A stretch of DNA of 64,000 nucleotides, taken from positions 1-64,000 of the forward strand of contig CAYTSA010000002.1 in assembly GCA_964440345.1 (NCBI GenBank), in the 5' to 3' direction. The translations under genes and the position numbers were made by a program. The notes beneath the pieces were generated by a model that made no database searches, was not told the DNA's origin, and was given only the letters and a program-made list of their open reading frames with translations. Source of the DNA: CAYTSA01 sp964440345. Its GTDB lineage: Bacteria; Desulfobacterota; Desulfovibrionia; Desulfovibrionales; Desulfovibrionaceae. Below are positions 50,880 through 60,341 of this stretch, piece by piece. Position 1 is the first letter of the stretch. Every line of letters starts with the position of its first letter.

Positions 50880-52055
50880 GTGGACCATCTGCTACTGACC
50901 ACACTGCCCCGCGCTGCGCGGGAAGAACTGGAATCGCTGCCGGAACTGCTGGACCAGGTGATGCCTGTCAAAGGCCGCCATCGCAAGGACCTGCCCAAGT
51001 CCGTGGCGGACCTTTCCGAGCGTCTGACCGCCCGGCGGGGGGATTTGCGTGGCGACTATTTACAGTCTCCAGCCGACCAGTCAGCCTATCTGCGTTATTT
51101 CCTGCCCTGGAACCTGTACCGGCTGTGCCGGCTGCTGCCGGACCTGGACTTGCGGCTGGACCGGCGCGCCAAGGATGAGGCTGACACCCCGGCCATGGTG
51201 CTGGACCTGGGCTCCGGCCCCCTGACGCTGCCCATTGCTTTGTGGTTGTGCCGGCCGGATTTGCGGGAAAAGGAGCTGTCCTTTGTTTGCGTGGACCGCT
51301 CTCGCAAAATTATGGCTCAGGGTCGGGACCTGTTCCGGCTGCTGGCCAACAAGCACAAGGACGGCCCAGGCTGGCGCATCAGCCTGCTGCACGAGCCGGT
51401 GCATAAAGCTTTGTCACTACTGCGGGGCCGGCCTTCGCTGGTCGCAGCGGTGAACGTACTGAACGAGATGGGCCAGTCCCGCAACAAGACGCCCCTGGAA
51501 ATGCAACTTGAAGACTTGGCCCTGCGTTTGTCCAGAAATTTGGAAAAACCGGGCCGGCTGCTTTTTATGGAACCAGGAACGCGCTTCGGCGGCAAGCTGG
51601 TCTCCATGGCCCGCAAGGGCGCGCTGGAAGCCGGGCTCTATCCTCTGTCCCCGTGCCCGCACGCCGCTGCGTGCCCCGCGCTGGCCCCGGAAGCGCCTGC
51701 CTGGTGCCATTTTACCTTTGCCGCGCTGGACAGCCCGAGCTGGCTGCAGGAGCTGTCCAAGCGGGCCGGCATGGGCAAGAGCCGTCTTTCGCTCAGTTTT
51801 GCGCTCATGGGGGACAAACCCGCATCCGTTCCGCCGCATACAGCGCGAGTCGTCTCGGATGCTTTTTCCCTGCCCGGCTACGAACATCCGGCCCGCTATT
51901 CGTGCACGGACCGGGGCTGGGTGCTGGCGCAGGGCCCCGAATGCCAGGAACTGGTCTCCGGCGCGCTGGTCTGCTGCCAGTGGCCCGCGCAAGAACAGCG
52001 GGACGCCAAATCCGGCGCGCCCATCGTTCACTCCTGCACGCCTTGCCGGCCCTGA
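50880..52055 (+). CDS. Rsm22-like (mitoribosomal small-subunit type) methyltransferase-fold protein
   Basis: The 391-residue protein has an SAM-binding motif (VLDLGSGPLTLPIALWL near residue 107), an acidic loop VDRSRKIM, and the Rsm22 hallmark cysteine-rich region CPHAAACPAL...WCHFTFAA followed by KRAGMGKSRLSLSFALM. Eukaryotic Rsm22/METTL17 helps mitochondrial small-subunit assembly and binds an iron-sulphur cluster through such cysteines; the bacterial role is less clear. I chose the GTG at 50880 because GGAGGA lies 6 bases upstream; the ATG at 50847 has none. It is 18 bases upstream of lipB and probably in the same transcript. Confidence 0.82.
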   Translation: MDHLLLTTLPRAAREELESLPELLDQVMPVKGRHRKDLPKSVADLSERLTARRGDLRGDYLQSPADQSAYLRYFLPWNLYRLCRLLPDLDLRLDRRAKDEADTPAMVLDLGSGPLTLPIALWLCRPDLREKELSFVCVDRSRKIMAQGRDLFRLLANKHKDGPGWRISLLHEPVHKALSLLRGRPSLVAAVNVLNEMGQSRNKTPLEMQLEDLALRLSRNLEKPGRLLFMEPGTRFGGKLVSMARKGALEAGLYPLSPCPHAAACPALAPEAPAWCHFTFAALDSPSWLQELSKRAGMGKSRLSLSFALMGDKPASVPPHTARVVSDAFSLPGYEHPARYSCTDRGWVLAQGPECQELVSGALVCCQWPAQEQRDAKSGAPIVHSCTPCRP

Positions 52056-52072
52056 ACAGGAAAGGCTTCGCC

Positions 52073-52747
52073 ATGTCAGACCCCATAGCCGTGCACGATC
52101 TGGGCCTGATCGCCTACGCAGAGGCTCTGAAAAAGCAGGAAGCAGCGGCCGCAGACGTTATTGCCGGCGGGCCGCAGCGGATTTTTCTTCTTGAGCACCC
52201 GCCGGTCATCACCTATGGGACCGGCGGCGGCGCCGAACATCTGCACGTTTCTCAGGACTGGCTGGCCGAGCAAGGCGTGGAGCTGTTCCAGACCCGGCGC
52301 GGCGGCAACGTGACCTGCCACTTTCCCGGGCAGCTGGTCGCTTACCCCATCCTGCAGCTACAAAAACGTCCCGGGGGCCTGCGGCAATACTTTTATGACC
52401 TGGAAGAAACCGTCATCCGGCTGTTGGCGCGCTACGACCTGAACGCCGGCCGGGAGGAAGGCCGCGCCGGCGTTTGGATGCAACAGCGTAAGATATGCTC
52501 CATGGGCGTGGCTGTGCGCCGCTGGGTAAGCTATCACGGGCTGGCTTTGAACGTGGCTGAGGATGTTTCGCTCTTTGACGCAGTGACCTTGTGCGGCCTG
52601 CACGGGGCGCAGGCGACGTCGCTGCACGTGGAACTGGGGCGAGCCGGGGACTCTCGCCGGCCCGCCATGGACGACGTCAAAAAGAATCTGGCGGACGAGC
52701 TGTTGCAGCGGTTTGACGCCTCCAGCTCGGCTCAATCAAAGGTATAG
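52073..52747 (+). CDS. lipB: Octanoyltransferase LipB
   Basis: The 224-residue protein has the LipB features: IFLLEHPPVITYG, TRRGGNVTCHFPGQLVAYPIL (family RGG.VT.HGPGQ), the catalytic-lysine stretch RKICSMGVAVRRWVSYHGLALNV near residue 139, and the catalytic cysteine in TLCGLHGAQATSL near 172. In the family's glycine-rich loop HGPGQ is here HFPGQ. It transfers octanoate from acyl carrier protein to lipoyl domains, including GcvH. The ATG at 52073 has an AAAGG site. Its 3' end overlaps the convergent cupin gene by 16 bases. Confidence 0.92.
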   Translation: MSDPIAVHDLGLIAYAEALKKQEAAAADVIAGGPQRIFLLEHPPVITYGTGGGAEHLHVSQDWLAEQGVELFQTRRGGNVTCHFPGQLVAYPILQLQKRPGGLRQYFYDLEETVIRLLARYDLNAGREEGRAGVWMQQRKICSMGVAVRRWVSYHGLALNVAEDVSLFDAVTLCGLHGAQATSLHVELGRAGDSRRPAMDDVKKNLADELLQRFDASSSAQSKV

Positions 52748-53007
52748 TGCTTGCGCACCGGCGTATGCACTTTCCATACGCAGGCCATGCCTTTAGGAAA
52801 GGTAACCAGGTCTCCTTCGCCCAGGCGCACCGGCTCGCCGCCCACAGGCGTCACGGTCACGTCGCCCTCCAAAAAATAACAGGTCTCTGCGTCTGCGAAC
52901 TCCCAGGGAAACTCAGACGGCTCGCACGTCCATGTGGGCCAGTCAAAAACGCCTCGTTGTTGCAAGTCCTTACGATCTGGGTCAATGCGAACAATGATCT
53001 CTTCCAT
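52732..53007 (-). CDS. Small cupin-domain protein
   Basis: The 91-residue protein is a single cupin barrel of the Cupin_3 (DUF861) kind: WTCEPSEFPWEFADAETCYFLEGDVTVTPVGGEPVRLGEGDLVTFPKGMACVWKVHTPVRKHYTF. The second cupin motif has no obvious metal-binding triad of histidines, so activity is uncertain; relatives include ureidoglycolate- and ethanolamine-related proteins of unknown specificity. It overlaps lipB tail to tail by 16 bases and is divergent from the acyl-CoA ligase gene. Confidence 0.85.
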   Translation of the reverse strand: MEEIIVRIDPDRKDLQQRGVFDWPTWTCEPSEFPWEFADAETCYFLEGDVTVTPVGGEPVRLGEGDLVTFPKGMACVWKVHTPVRKHYTFD

Positions 53008-53168
53008 GGTGTTGCGTCCTTTTATTGTAACTGGTGTTCACGGTCTACGCTACGCGCCAGGGACTTTTTCTCCAAGCGACGTTTTCTCCATCTTGCCCTA
53101 CAGCTATAGTCTGTGTAAAGAAACGCCTCACGCCGCCGATGCGCGGACTCCAACACAAGGACAACCGC

Positions 53169-54878
53169 ATGCCCGACGCTGCTGCTCAACCTTGGATTCA
53201 GAGCTACGACCCCGAGGCCAGCCGAACCATCAATTATGAATCGGAGCCGCTCTACGCCTACCTGGAAAAGGCTGCGCACACGTTTCCAAAGCGCAAGGCC
53301 ATCGTCTTTCGCAACTGGAAGCTCACCTACGCCGGCCTGCAGCGCAAGGTGGACGCCATGGCCGCCGAGCTGCAACGCCACGGCCTGAAGAAAGGCGACA
53401 GGGTCGCCATCATGCTGCCCAATCTGCCGCAGACCATTATCAGTTTTTGGGCAGTGCTTCGCTCTGGCTGCGTGGCCGTCATGACCAACCCGCTGTACAT
53501 GGAAACCGAGCTGCTGCACCAAATCAAGGACTCGGGCGCCAAGTCCATGATCACTTTGGACCTGCTCTGGGACAAAATCAATCCCCTGCGGGAGCAGCTG
53601 GGCGTGGAGAAATACTTTATCACACGCATTTCCGACTGCCTGGCTTTTCCCCTGAACTTGCTTTACACCTTCAAGACCAAGCGCGAAGGCAAGTGGAAGG
53701 ACATTCCCCACGACGGCGTGCGCGTCTTTCCCTGGCTGCCTCTGACCAAAGGCAAGCAAAAACCCACAGACCCGCACATAGCCCCCAAAAAAGACCTGGC
53801 CATCCTGCAGTACACCGGCGGCACCACTGGCGTTTCCAAGGGCTGCATGCTCAGCCATTGGAACGTGGGCTGCAACGTGCAGCAGATGGCCTCCATGCTC
53901 TATGCTTTATCTAAGGATACGCACCACACTATCCTGGGCCTGTTGCCATATTTTCACGTTTACGGGCTCACAGTGTGCATCGCTTTCGCCACTTCTCTCA
54001 ACGCCACGCTAGCGCCCATACCGCGCTACGTGCCCAAGGACGTGCTTGAGGCCATCAGCAAACTACGGCCCACCATCTTTCCCGGCGCGCCATCTGTCTA
54101 CATGTCCCTGCTGCACCAAAAAGAAATCGCCAACTACGACATTTCCTCCATCATGTACTGCCTCTCGGGCTCTGCGCCCATGCCGATGGAGGGCATTACA
54201 CGCTTCAAGGAGCTGGCCGGGGCGGAGATCATTGAAGGCTACGGCCTTACCGAAGCCTCGCCTGTAACGCACCTGAACCCCCTGAAAGGCAAGCGCAAAC
54301 CCGGAACTATCGGGCTGCCCTTTCCGGATACCGACGTGCGCATTGTGGACATGGAGGTGGGCACGGTGCAGCTAAAACCCGGCCAAGTGGGCGAGATGAT
54401 CATCAAAGGGCCGCAGGTTATGCTCGGCTACTGGAACCGGCCAGACGAGACCGCCTCCACCTTGCGCAACGACTGGCTCTACACCGGGGACATCGCCACC
54501 ATGGACGAAGAAGGCTACTTCTCTATAGTGGACCGCAAAAAAGACATGATCATCCAGTCCGGCTACAACGTCTACCCCCGCGAAATCGACGAGGTGCTTA
54601 TCCAGCACCCCAAGGTGAAAGAAGCCGTAGCCGTGGGCGTGCCGCACCCGTCCCGGGGCGAAATCATCAAGGCTTACGTGGTGCCCGCAGACGGGGAGAC
54701 CATCGAACGCAGCGAGATCATCGCCTTTTGCCGCAAAAAGCTGGCCAATTACAAAGTGCCCAAACAGGTGGAGTTGCGCGAGGATCTGCCCAAGACCATC
54801 GTGGGTAAGGTGTTGCGGCGCTCTTTGCGGGCAGAGGAAGAGGAAAAGCTACAGGAGCAGAAAAAAGCAAAGGCCTGA
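53169..54878 (+). CDS. fadD: Long-chain acyl-CoA ligase (AMP-binding, FadD-like)
   Basis: The 569-residue protein has all ANL-superfamily motifs: the P-loop YTGGTTGVSKGCMLSH near residue 214, IIEGYGLTEASPVTHLNP, the hinge region YTGDIATMDEEGYFSIVDRKKDMIIQSGYNVYPREIDEVL, and the terminal catalytic lysine in LPKTIVGKVLRR. It activates fatty or other carboxylic acids to acyl-CoA with ATP. The start at 53169 has an AAGGA site; the frame is open upstream without homology. It could feed the acyl-CoA dehydrogenase/ETF operon at 19.0-24.9 kb. Precise substrate is not known. Confidence 0.92.
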   Translation: MPDAAAQPWIQSYDPEASRTINYESEPLYAYLEKAAHTFPKRKAIVFRNWKLTYAGLQRKVDAMAAELQRHGLKKGDRVAIMLPNLPQTIISFWAVLRSGCVAVMTNPLYMETELLHQIKDSGAKSMITLDLLWDKINPLREQLGVEKYFITRISDCLAFPLNLLYTFKTKREGKWKDIPHDGVRVFPWLPLTKGKQKPTDPHIAPKKDLAILQYTGGTTGVSKGCMLSHWNVGCNVQQMASMLYALSKDTHHTILGLLPYFHVYGLTVCIAFATSLNATLAPIPRYVPKDVLEAISKLRPTIFPGAPSVYMSLLHQKEIANYDISSIMYCLSGSAPMPMEGITRFKELAGAEIIEGYGLTEASPVTHLNPLKGKRKPGTIGLPFPDTDVRIVDMEVGTVQLKPGQVGEMIIKGPQVMLGYWNRPDETASTLRNDWLYTGDIATMDEEGYFSIVDRKKDMIIQSGYNVYPREIDEVLIQHPKVKEAVAVGVPHPSRGEIIKAYVVPADGETIERSEIIAFCRKKLANYKVPKQVELREDLPKTIVGKVLRRSLRAEEEEKLQEQKKAKA

Positions 54879-54902
54879 CAGTTGCGCAAGCGCAGACTTC
54901 CC

Positions 54903-55793
54903 TCAGGCCTTCGGCTCCAGCCACACCGCGGATACGGCGTCCCGCACAGCGCGGACTCTCCGGTCATTGTCGCGTTTTTGCAGCCAGAAAAGCGAATACG
55001 GCAGACGAAACTCTTCGTCTCCGCGCCAGATGACCGCCAGCCCGTCGCGCTCCAGCTTCAGGGCTTCTTCTTCCAGCAGCATGGTCAACCCCTCGCCAGC
55101 CAGCATCAGCGTGCGCATGATCGATTCGTCGTCCGCCACGATGGACCGGCAGGGGGAAATGTTGTGTGAGTCGAAAAAGGCGTTTGATACTTTTTCAAAA
55201 GGGCAATCAATCTCGGACCCCAGCCAGGGAAATGCCGCCAAGTCTTGGGCCGTGGCGTTCTGCAATTTTTTTTTCCACTTGGCCGGACCGGCAACGGCTA
55301 ACCCTGCGGGCGGCAGCTCCAGCCAGGAAAGGTCCCCAGCGGCGTGCTCGCCCACGGCAAAGGCCAGGTCCAGCTCGTCGCTGCGCAGCTTTCCCACCGC
55401 ATAGACAGAATCGCAGTATTGAAAATGCAACCCCAGCTCCGGGTGATTGCGGGTCAGCTCTGAAACCAGCCGGTCCACCCGCATCAAACTTGCGTCCGTG
55501 TTCAGGCCCACCCGAGCCACGCCGCGCACGCCTTCGCGCAGCGCGCCGGCTTCCATGTTCAGCTCGCGTGCGGCGTCCAGCACGGCTTCAGCCCGAGCTT
55601 TCAATCGCTTGCCGGCGTCGGTAAGCCGCATGCCTCTGGCCGAGCGGTCAAAGAGCTTGACGCCCAGCTCCTCCTCCAGGGCCTTCAGCTGTCCGCTCAC
55701 TGCGGCTTGGCTGGCGTGCAACCGGCGCGAGGCGCGGGTAAGGTTCCCCTCGTCGGCTACAGCCACAAAACTGCGCAATTGGTAAAGCTCCAC
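54903..55793 (-). CDS. LysR-family transcriptional regulator
   Basis: The 296-residue protein has the LysR winged helix-turn-helix at the N-terminus (ELYQLRSFVAVADEGNLTRASRRLHASQAAVSGQLKALEEELGVKLFDRSARGMRLTDAGKRL) and a periplasmic-binding-protein-like effector domain (LGLHFQYCDSVYAVGKLRSDELDLAFAVG). I chose the GTG at 55793, where the family begins, with GAGAGGA as ribosome site; an upstream 24-residue extension lacks homology. It is convergent with fadD (24 bases) and divergent from the exported cysteine-rich protein gene. Its target is unknown; LysR regulators often control the divergent neighbour. Confidence 0.9.
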   Translation of the reverse strand: MELYQLRSFVAVADEGNLTRASRRLHASQAAVSGQLKALEEELGVKLFDRSARGMRLTDAGKRLKARAEAVLDAARELNMEAGALREGVRGVARVGLNTDASLMRVDRLVSELTRNHPELGLHFQYCDSVYAVGKLRSDELDLAFAVGEHAAGDLSWLELPPAGLAVAGPAKWKKKLQNATAQDLAAFPWLGSEIDCPFEKVSNAFFDSHNISPCRSIVADDESIMRTLMLAGEGLTMLLEEEALKLERDGLAVIWRGDEEFRLPYSLFWLQKRDNDRRVRAVRDAVSAVWLEPKA

Positions 55794-55941
55794 CAGTCCT
55801 CTCCCAGAGCGTTCGGTTTTTCCAAACACTGCGTTTTGATCTTCCTGATGGATTCTTGTAGCCATTCGCGGCTATTTTGCAAGCATCGACATAATACCCA
55901 ATCCGGCCAGCCAGAAATGGGCCGTAACAAGGAGTGACGCT

Positions 55942-56301
55942 ATGCGCACCGCAATAACACTGGTTTTGACATTGACTGTCATGGTCTGCCTGGCCGGCCC
56001 GGCCGCGGCGGACGACTTTACCACCCCGGCCATGGAGCGCATCGTGCTGCAGTGCGGCAACGCCGCCGGCGACCTCGAAGCGCCCCTGGCCCAGTTCTGC
56101 ATCCGGTTCATGGCCGAGGCCCAAGGCTTGACCCGTGAATCTTTGCAGGCAGACTCATGCGGCGCGTGCATAGACCGCTGCAGCAAGGAAACCCGCTGGT
56201 ACGGCCACTGCACCCGGCCCTGCGCCTCCGCCTGCGGACTGGAGCAGTTCATGCCCCGGGCCGACGCCGTACAGACTGCCTGCATGGACCGCCGGCAGTA
56301 A
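55942..56301 (+). CDS. Small exported cysteine-rich protein
   Basis: The 119-residue protein has a signal peptide (RTAITLVLTLTVMVCLAGPAAA-D, residues 1-23) and a mature part with nine cysteines, several in the pattern CGACIDRC and CTRPCASACG. This suggests disulphide bonds or metal or cofactor binding in the periplasm. There is no CXXCH haem motif. I recognise no family. The ATG has an AAGGAG site 6 bases upstream. It is divergent from the LysR gene and convergent with the cytochrome c-553 gene. Confidence 0.7.
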   Translation: MRTAITLVLTLTVMVCLAGPAAADDFTTPAMERIVLQCGNAAGDLEAPLAQFCIRFMAEAQGLTRESLQADSCGACIDRCSKETRWYGHCTRPCASACGLEQFMPRADAVQTACMDRRQ

Positions 56302-56323
56302 GAACGTTCAGCAGAACGCGAAC

Positions 56324-56368
56324 AAAAAAACGCGGCAAGCGCACGAAATGCATACACCGTGCGCTTGC
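56324..56368 (-). terminator. Rho-independent terminator of the cytochrome c-553 gene
   Basis: GCAAGCGCACG (56335-56345) and CGTGCGCTTGC (56358-56368) form a perfect 11-bp stem. Read on the minus strand, the stem is followed by GCG and then a run of seven T (56330-56324). It lies 29 bases after the cytochrome stop and would also serve the convergent gene weakly. Confidence 0.85.
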
Positions 56369-56396
56369 AGCGTTTTGTGCTGCAAGAAATACTGGC

Positions 56397-56714
56397 TCAG
56401 AATGCAGCCATGTACTCTGCCAGGGCCTCGATCTCCGCATCACTCAGCGTCTTCAGCTGGGCTTTCATGATGACCGCTTTGGAGCCGCCGTAGGTTCCGT
56501 CCACATAGCCGTGCATGGCTTTGAGCAGTACATCCTTGCTCTTGCCCTTGACCACGTATTGCTCTGAAGAGCCCGGCGGAACCTTGGAGCCGTCAGCGCC
56601 GTGGCAGCCTTTGCATTTTCTATAGATATCTTCAGCTTGTCCAGCGCTTACCAGGGCGTATGAACCGGCAAGGGCCAAGCTGCACACGGTGAGAAGCGTA
56701 ACCAGTTTTTTCAT
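56397..56714 (-). CDS. Class I monohaem cytochrome c (c-553 type)
   Basis: The 105-residue protein has a signal peptide (KKLVTLLTVCSLALAGSYALVSA-G) and one haem site C34-K-G-C37-H38, with a C-terminal methionine ligand region (IMKAQLKTLSDAEIEALAEYMA). The length and the GADGSKVPPGSS..YVVKGKS pattern fit Desulfovibrio cytochrome c-553, a periplasmic electron carrier for formate dehydrogenase or an oxidase. I chose the ATG at 56714, with GGAGG 5 bases upstream; the ATG four codons earlier has no such site. Confidence 0.93.
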   Translation of the reverse strand: MKKLVTLLTVCSLALAGSYALVSAGQAEDIYRKCKGCHGADGSKVPPGSSEQYVVKGKSKDVLLKAMHGYVDGTYGGSKAVIMKAQLKTLSDAEIEALAEYMAAF

Positions 56715-56966
56715 GAATACCTCCAATTTTTCGTTTCGCTGTCAACAGCTCTCTAATGCGCTATCGGTATATGCTTGATACAGAGTATACAATGGCTCAC
56801 ATTTTTACCAATGATTATTTTTCAAACACGCCAGCGAAGACCTGCATGGCGAACATCAGCATGGGTGGTCAAGCGGCGCAATTCCAGATATACAACCCTG
56901 CAGGCGGCCAACAATGAACGGCACCTGAAGAACATATTCTGAAGAGTATCCCGAAGCGAGGGGAGC

Positions 56967-59900
56967 ATGAAAATAAGAGTAGCGGCAACAGCCGGGGCTG
57001 TGGCCCTGGCTTGGTCCATGGGCGGCCAAGGCGGAGCACCAGACGCTCTGGCGGCCTCTTTTACAGAGCTTACCGGCGCGGCAAGTCCGTTCAACGGTCT
57101 GACTGCTGCGGCTCAGACTGCTCCCGGCCTGTTTGACATGGACGCTGACGGCGACCTGGACATGTTTGCAGGCGGGGCGGACGGGCAAGTCCGGTATTAC
57201 GAAAACACGGGGACGGCCCAGTTTCCGGCGTTTACCGAACGTACAGGCGCAGGCAATCCACTGGACGCCGTTTCAGCCTCCAACGCCAGTTTTCTCATGT
57301 TGTTTGACGTCAACGGCGACGGCGACCTGGACGCCTTTGTAGGCGCCGGCGGCGGACAAATCGAATATTACGAAAACGTGGGCTCGCCTCAGGGAGCCGC
57401 GTTTACGCAACGCACCGGCGCAGCCAACCCTTTGAACAGCTTCTCCACCACCGGCGCGGCCATGCCGGCCGGGGCCGATGTGGACGGCGACGCAGACATT
57501 GACGTGTACCTGGCCGATGGTTCCGGCAGTGTTACAGGCCTGGAAAACGCCGGCGGCGTTACCGCGCCCTCCTACGTGCAACTGGGCGACGCCGCCAACC
57601 CCCTGTTCGGCGTCACGGGAGCCCGGTCTACCTTTGCCGACGTCAATGCAGACGGCTTGCAAGACTACATATCCGGCCAAAGCTCTGCTGTCGTTTACTA
57701 CCAAAACACCGGCACGGCTCAGACGCCTGTTTTCACGCTACAGTCCGGCGGCAACGATCCCTTTTCCGCCTTGACGGGCACTGGCGGCGCCGCGCCGTTC
57801 TTGGCGGACCTGGACGCCGACGGCGACCTGGACCTGGCCCTGGGCCAAGCCGCCGGCGGTTTGCGGTATTTTATCAACATCGAAGCAAACCTACCGCCTA
57901 TTGCCAACGCCGGCCAGGACCAGTCAGTGAATGAAGGTGCGCCAGTGGTGCTCAACGGCTCCGGCTCCACAGACGGCGACGACGGCATTGCCGCTTACGC
58001 CTGGACCCAGACCGGCGGCCCCTCCGTCACCCTCGAAAACGCCAACACCGCCGCCCCTTCGTTCACCGCCCCGTTTGTCAACGAGGCCACAGACCTGGTT
58101 TTCAGCCTCCAGGTGACTGACGTTTCCGGACAGGCAGACACCGACACAGTGACCATCCGCGTAACCAACTCTGCCGCCAACGTCGGCCCCACAGCGAACG
58201 CCGGCCAAGACATCACGGCCAATGAAGGGTCGCAAATCACGCTGGACGGCTCCGGATCGTCCGACCCGGACGACGGCATTGCCACATACGCCTGGACCCA
58301 GACGGCAGGGACGGCTGTGAATCTGGGGGACGGGAACACGGCCCGGCAGACCATTACCCTACCCTATGTAGACGCCGACGAAATACTGGCGTTCCTGCTG
58401 ACAGTGACCGACTACGCCGGGGCTTCCGACAACGCCACAGTGCAAGTTACCGTGCTGGATTTGGGGAACTTCCCGCCGGTGGCCGTAGCCGGCGACGATA
58501 TGACCGTTGACGCCGGCTTCCTGGTCATTTTGGACGGCTTTGCTTCCTACAGTCCGGACGGCGTCATCACTTCCTACCGCTGGACACAGACGTCCGGTCC
58601 GTCGGTCTCGCTGAATAACCCCACTGGCGTGCAGACGCAATTTGAAGCGCCGGTTATTTCGCCCGGGGGAGCAATCCTGACCTTCCGGCTGACCGTGACG
58701 GACGACGACGTTTTGCAAGGGGAAGACACCATAGTAGTCTACGTGCGGGACGAGTCCGGCAACGTTGGGCCCAGCGCTGACGCAGGCGCAGACAAAACCG
58801 TCAACATCAGTTCAACGGTGGCGCTGGACGGCTCCTCCTCCAGCGATCCGGACGGAACCATAGCCGCCTACGCCTGGACCCAGACGTCCGGGCCGGCCGT
58901 GAGCTTGTCCGACGCCACCACTTCCACAGCCAGTTTTACGGCGCCGGCCGTCACAGAAGAGACAACGCTCGCCTTTCAATTGCTTGTCACAGACAACGAC
59001 GGCGCAACCGCCCAGGACAACGTGACTGTAACCGTGCGCAACCAGGACGGCAACCTGCCCCCAACCGCCAACGCCGGGTCTGACCTGGCTGTTAACGAAA
59101 ACGTGTTGGTTACCCTGAACGGCTCCGTTTCCAGGGACCCGGAAGGCCAGCCTTTGAGCTACCAATGGACTCAGGTTAGCGGACCGAACGCTGTGCTTAA
59201 CAACAGCTCTTCATCTTCGCCGTCTTTTTTGGCTCCACAGGTGGGCGAGAATGGCGGCCAACTGATTTTTCGGCTGGTCGTTACAGATTCTGTAGGTCTG
59301 ACTGCGGAAGACACCGTTACCGTGTCCGTGCTCAATGTTTACGTTAACACCCCGCCTCTGGCCAACGCCGGCGACATACAGGTGGTTACGGAGGGAAGCT
59401 CCGTGCAGTTAAACGGGGCGGCCTCCCAAGACCTGGAAGGCGGCGCTCTGCGCTACAGCTGGACGCAGCTGGAAGGGCCCGCCGTGACGCTTTCCAGCGC
59501 CACGGTTTCGCAGCCGCAGTTCACAGCGCCGCAAGTTGGCGAAGGCGGCGCCGGCTTACGGTTCCAGCTGCAAGTGACTGACCCGGAAGGTCTAAGCAGC
59601 CAGGATACGGCCTGGGCGTTTGTGACTGACCCCTTGCGCAGCCGGACAACCGGCCAAGCCCTCATTGCCGGCTCGGCTGCAGCAGCCCGTTGGTCTGGCC
59701 TGGCTGAGCCTGCAGACGCTTTTGCCAGCGAGGTTCCGGCTGCCTGGCGGCCGGTGTGGGGCGACGCCGAAGCAACGGCTGACTTCATTAACTTGGGCAA
59801 CGGCGACACTGTCGCCATGCTGGGCCCAACGCAATTCACTTATCCTCGCGCTCTGTCGGATAACGAACGGGTATGCCTTGCCTGGGCGGTGGACGCCTCC

Positions 59901-60341
59901 GTCTTTGTCCAAGGAACAAAAATCCAGGACCTGACGCTTTCCAAAGCGCGAGGGGACGGCTCCACAGTCTCCTTTGCCTATTCGACGAATATTGACGAGT
60001 TATCCAGCACATCCGGAGACGCCGGCAAATGGACCGTCATGACCGCCAACGGCAACTCCCGGCTGTCGCCCTTTGCCTCGCTGCCCTCCGGCCGAATGAT
60101 TGTTGTTGTCTATCTGAACGCCGGCGGGGCCTATGACGACGACGCAGACTCTTCAACTGTGACTGATCCTTTGCTGCTGGCCGGTCCCAAAGCCGATCAA
60201 AAAGAACCTGGCGGCGGCGGCGATGATGGCGGCGGAGGCGGCGGCTGCACAGCAGGGAACAGAGGTCTCGACGGTTCGCTATTGCTTGCGGTGTTGGGGG
60301 CTGCGCTGACTGGGATCATGCGGCGACGGGAGGAAACATGA
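56967..60341 (+). CDS. Large surface protein: FG-GAP repeats, six PKD-like domains and a C-terminal sorting tag
   Basis: The 1124-residue protein has a signal peptide (about residues 1-30), five FG-GAP/VCBS-type calcium-loop repeats (DMDADGDLD, DVNGDGDLD, DVDGDADID, DVNADGLQD, DLDADGDLD; about 45-310), then six PKD/REJ-like Ig domains of about 95 residues, each beginning P-P/G-x-A-x-A-G and holding Y.WTQ.SGP (about 310-880). A unique domain follows, ending in a Gly-rich stretch, one Cys, a hydrophobic helix and RRR. That end resembles CTERM-type sorting signals (MYXO-, SYNERG-CTERM kind). It is likely anchored or processed at the cell surface and acts in adhesion. It is coupled to the downstream barrel gene by an ATGA overlap. 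Confidence 0.85.
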   Translation: MKIRVAATAGAVALAWSMGGQGGAPDALAASFTELTGAASPFNGLTAAAQTAPGLFDMDADGDLDMFAGGADGQVRYYENTGTAQFPAFTERTGAGNPLDAVSASNASFLMLFDVNGDGDLDAFVGAGGGQIEYYENVGSPQGAAFTQRTGAANPLNSFSTTGAAMPAGADVDGDADIDVYLADGSGSVTGLENAGGVTAPSYVQLGDAANPLFGVTGARSTFADVNADGLQDYISGQSSAVVYYQNTGTAQTPVFTLQSGGNDPFSALTGTGGAAPFLADLDADGDLDLALGQAAGGLRYFINIEANLPPIANAGQDQSVNEGAPVVLNGSGSTDGDDGIAAYAWTQTGGPSVTLENANTAAPSFTAPFVNEATDLVFSLQVTDVSGQADTDTVTIRVTNSAANVGPTANAGQDITANEGSQITLDGSGSSDPDDGIATYAWTQTAGTAVNLGDGNTARQTITLPYVDADEILAFLLTVTDYAGASDNATVQVTVLDLGNFPPVAVAGDDMTVDAGFLVILDGFASYSPDGVITSYRWTQTSGPSVSLNNPTGVQTQFEAPVISPGGAILTFRLTVTDDDVLQGEDTIVVYVRDESGNVGPSADAGADKTVNISSTVALDGSSSSDPDGTIAAYAWTQTSGPAVSLSDATTSTASFTAPAVTEETTLAFQLLVTDNDGATAQDNVTVTVRNQDGNLPPTANAGSDLAVNENVLVTLNGSVSRDPEGQPLSYQWTQVSGPNAVLNNSSSSSPSFLAPQVGENGGQLIFRLVVTDSVGLTAEDTVTVSVLNVYVNTPPLANAGDIQVVTEGSSVQLNGAASQDLEGGALRYSWTQLEGPAVTLSSATVSQPQFTAPQVGEGGAGLRFQLQVTDPEGLSSQDTAWAFVTDPLRSRTTGQALIAGSAAAARWSGLAEPADAFASEVPAAWRPVWGDAEATADFINLGNGDTVAMLGPTQFTYPRALSDNERVCLAWAVDASVFVQGTKIQDLTLSKARGDGSTVSFAYSTNIDELSSTSGDAGKWTVMTANGNSRLSPFASLPSGRMIVVVYLNAGGAYDDDADSSTVTDPLLLAGPKADQKEPGGGGDDGGGGGGCTAGNRGLDGSLLLAVLGAALTGIMRRREET

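Noticed and set aside
52732..52747. Possible start-site error suggested by the lipB/cupin overlap
   Set aside because: The overlap is tail to tail and both C-termini are needed by the family lengths, so it is a genuine 16-base convergent overlap.
57110..57850. Repeated GACG/GACGGCGAC motifs that look like a DNA repeat array
   Set aside because: They encode the Asp-rich calcium loops of FG-GAP repeats. Spacing follows the protein repeat, and there are no CRISPR-like direct repeats anywhere in the window.
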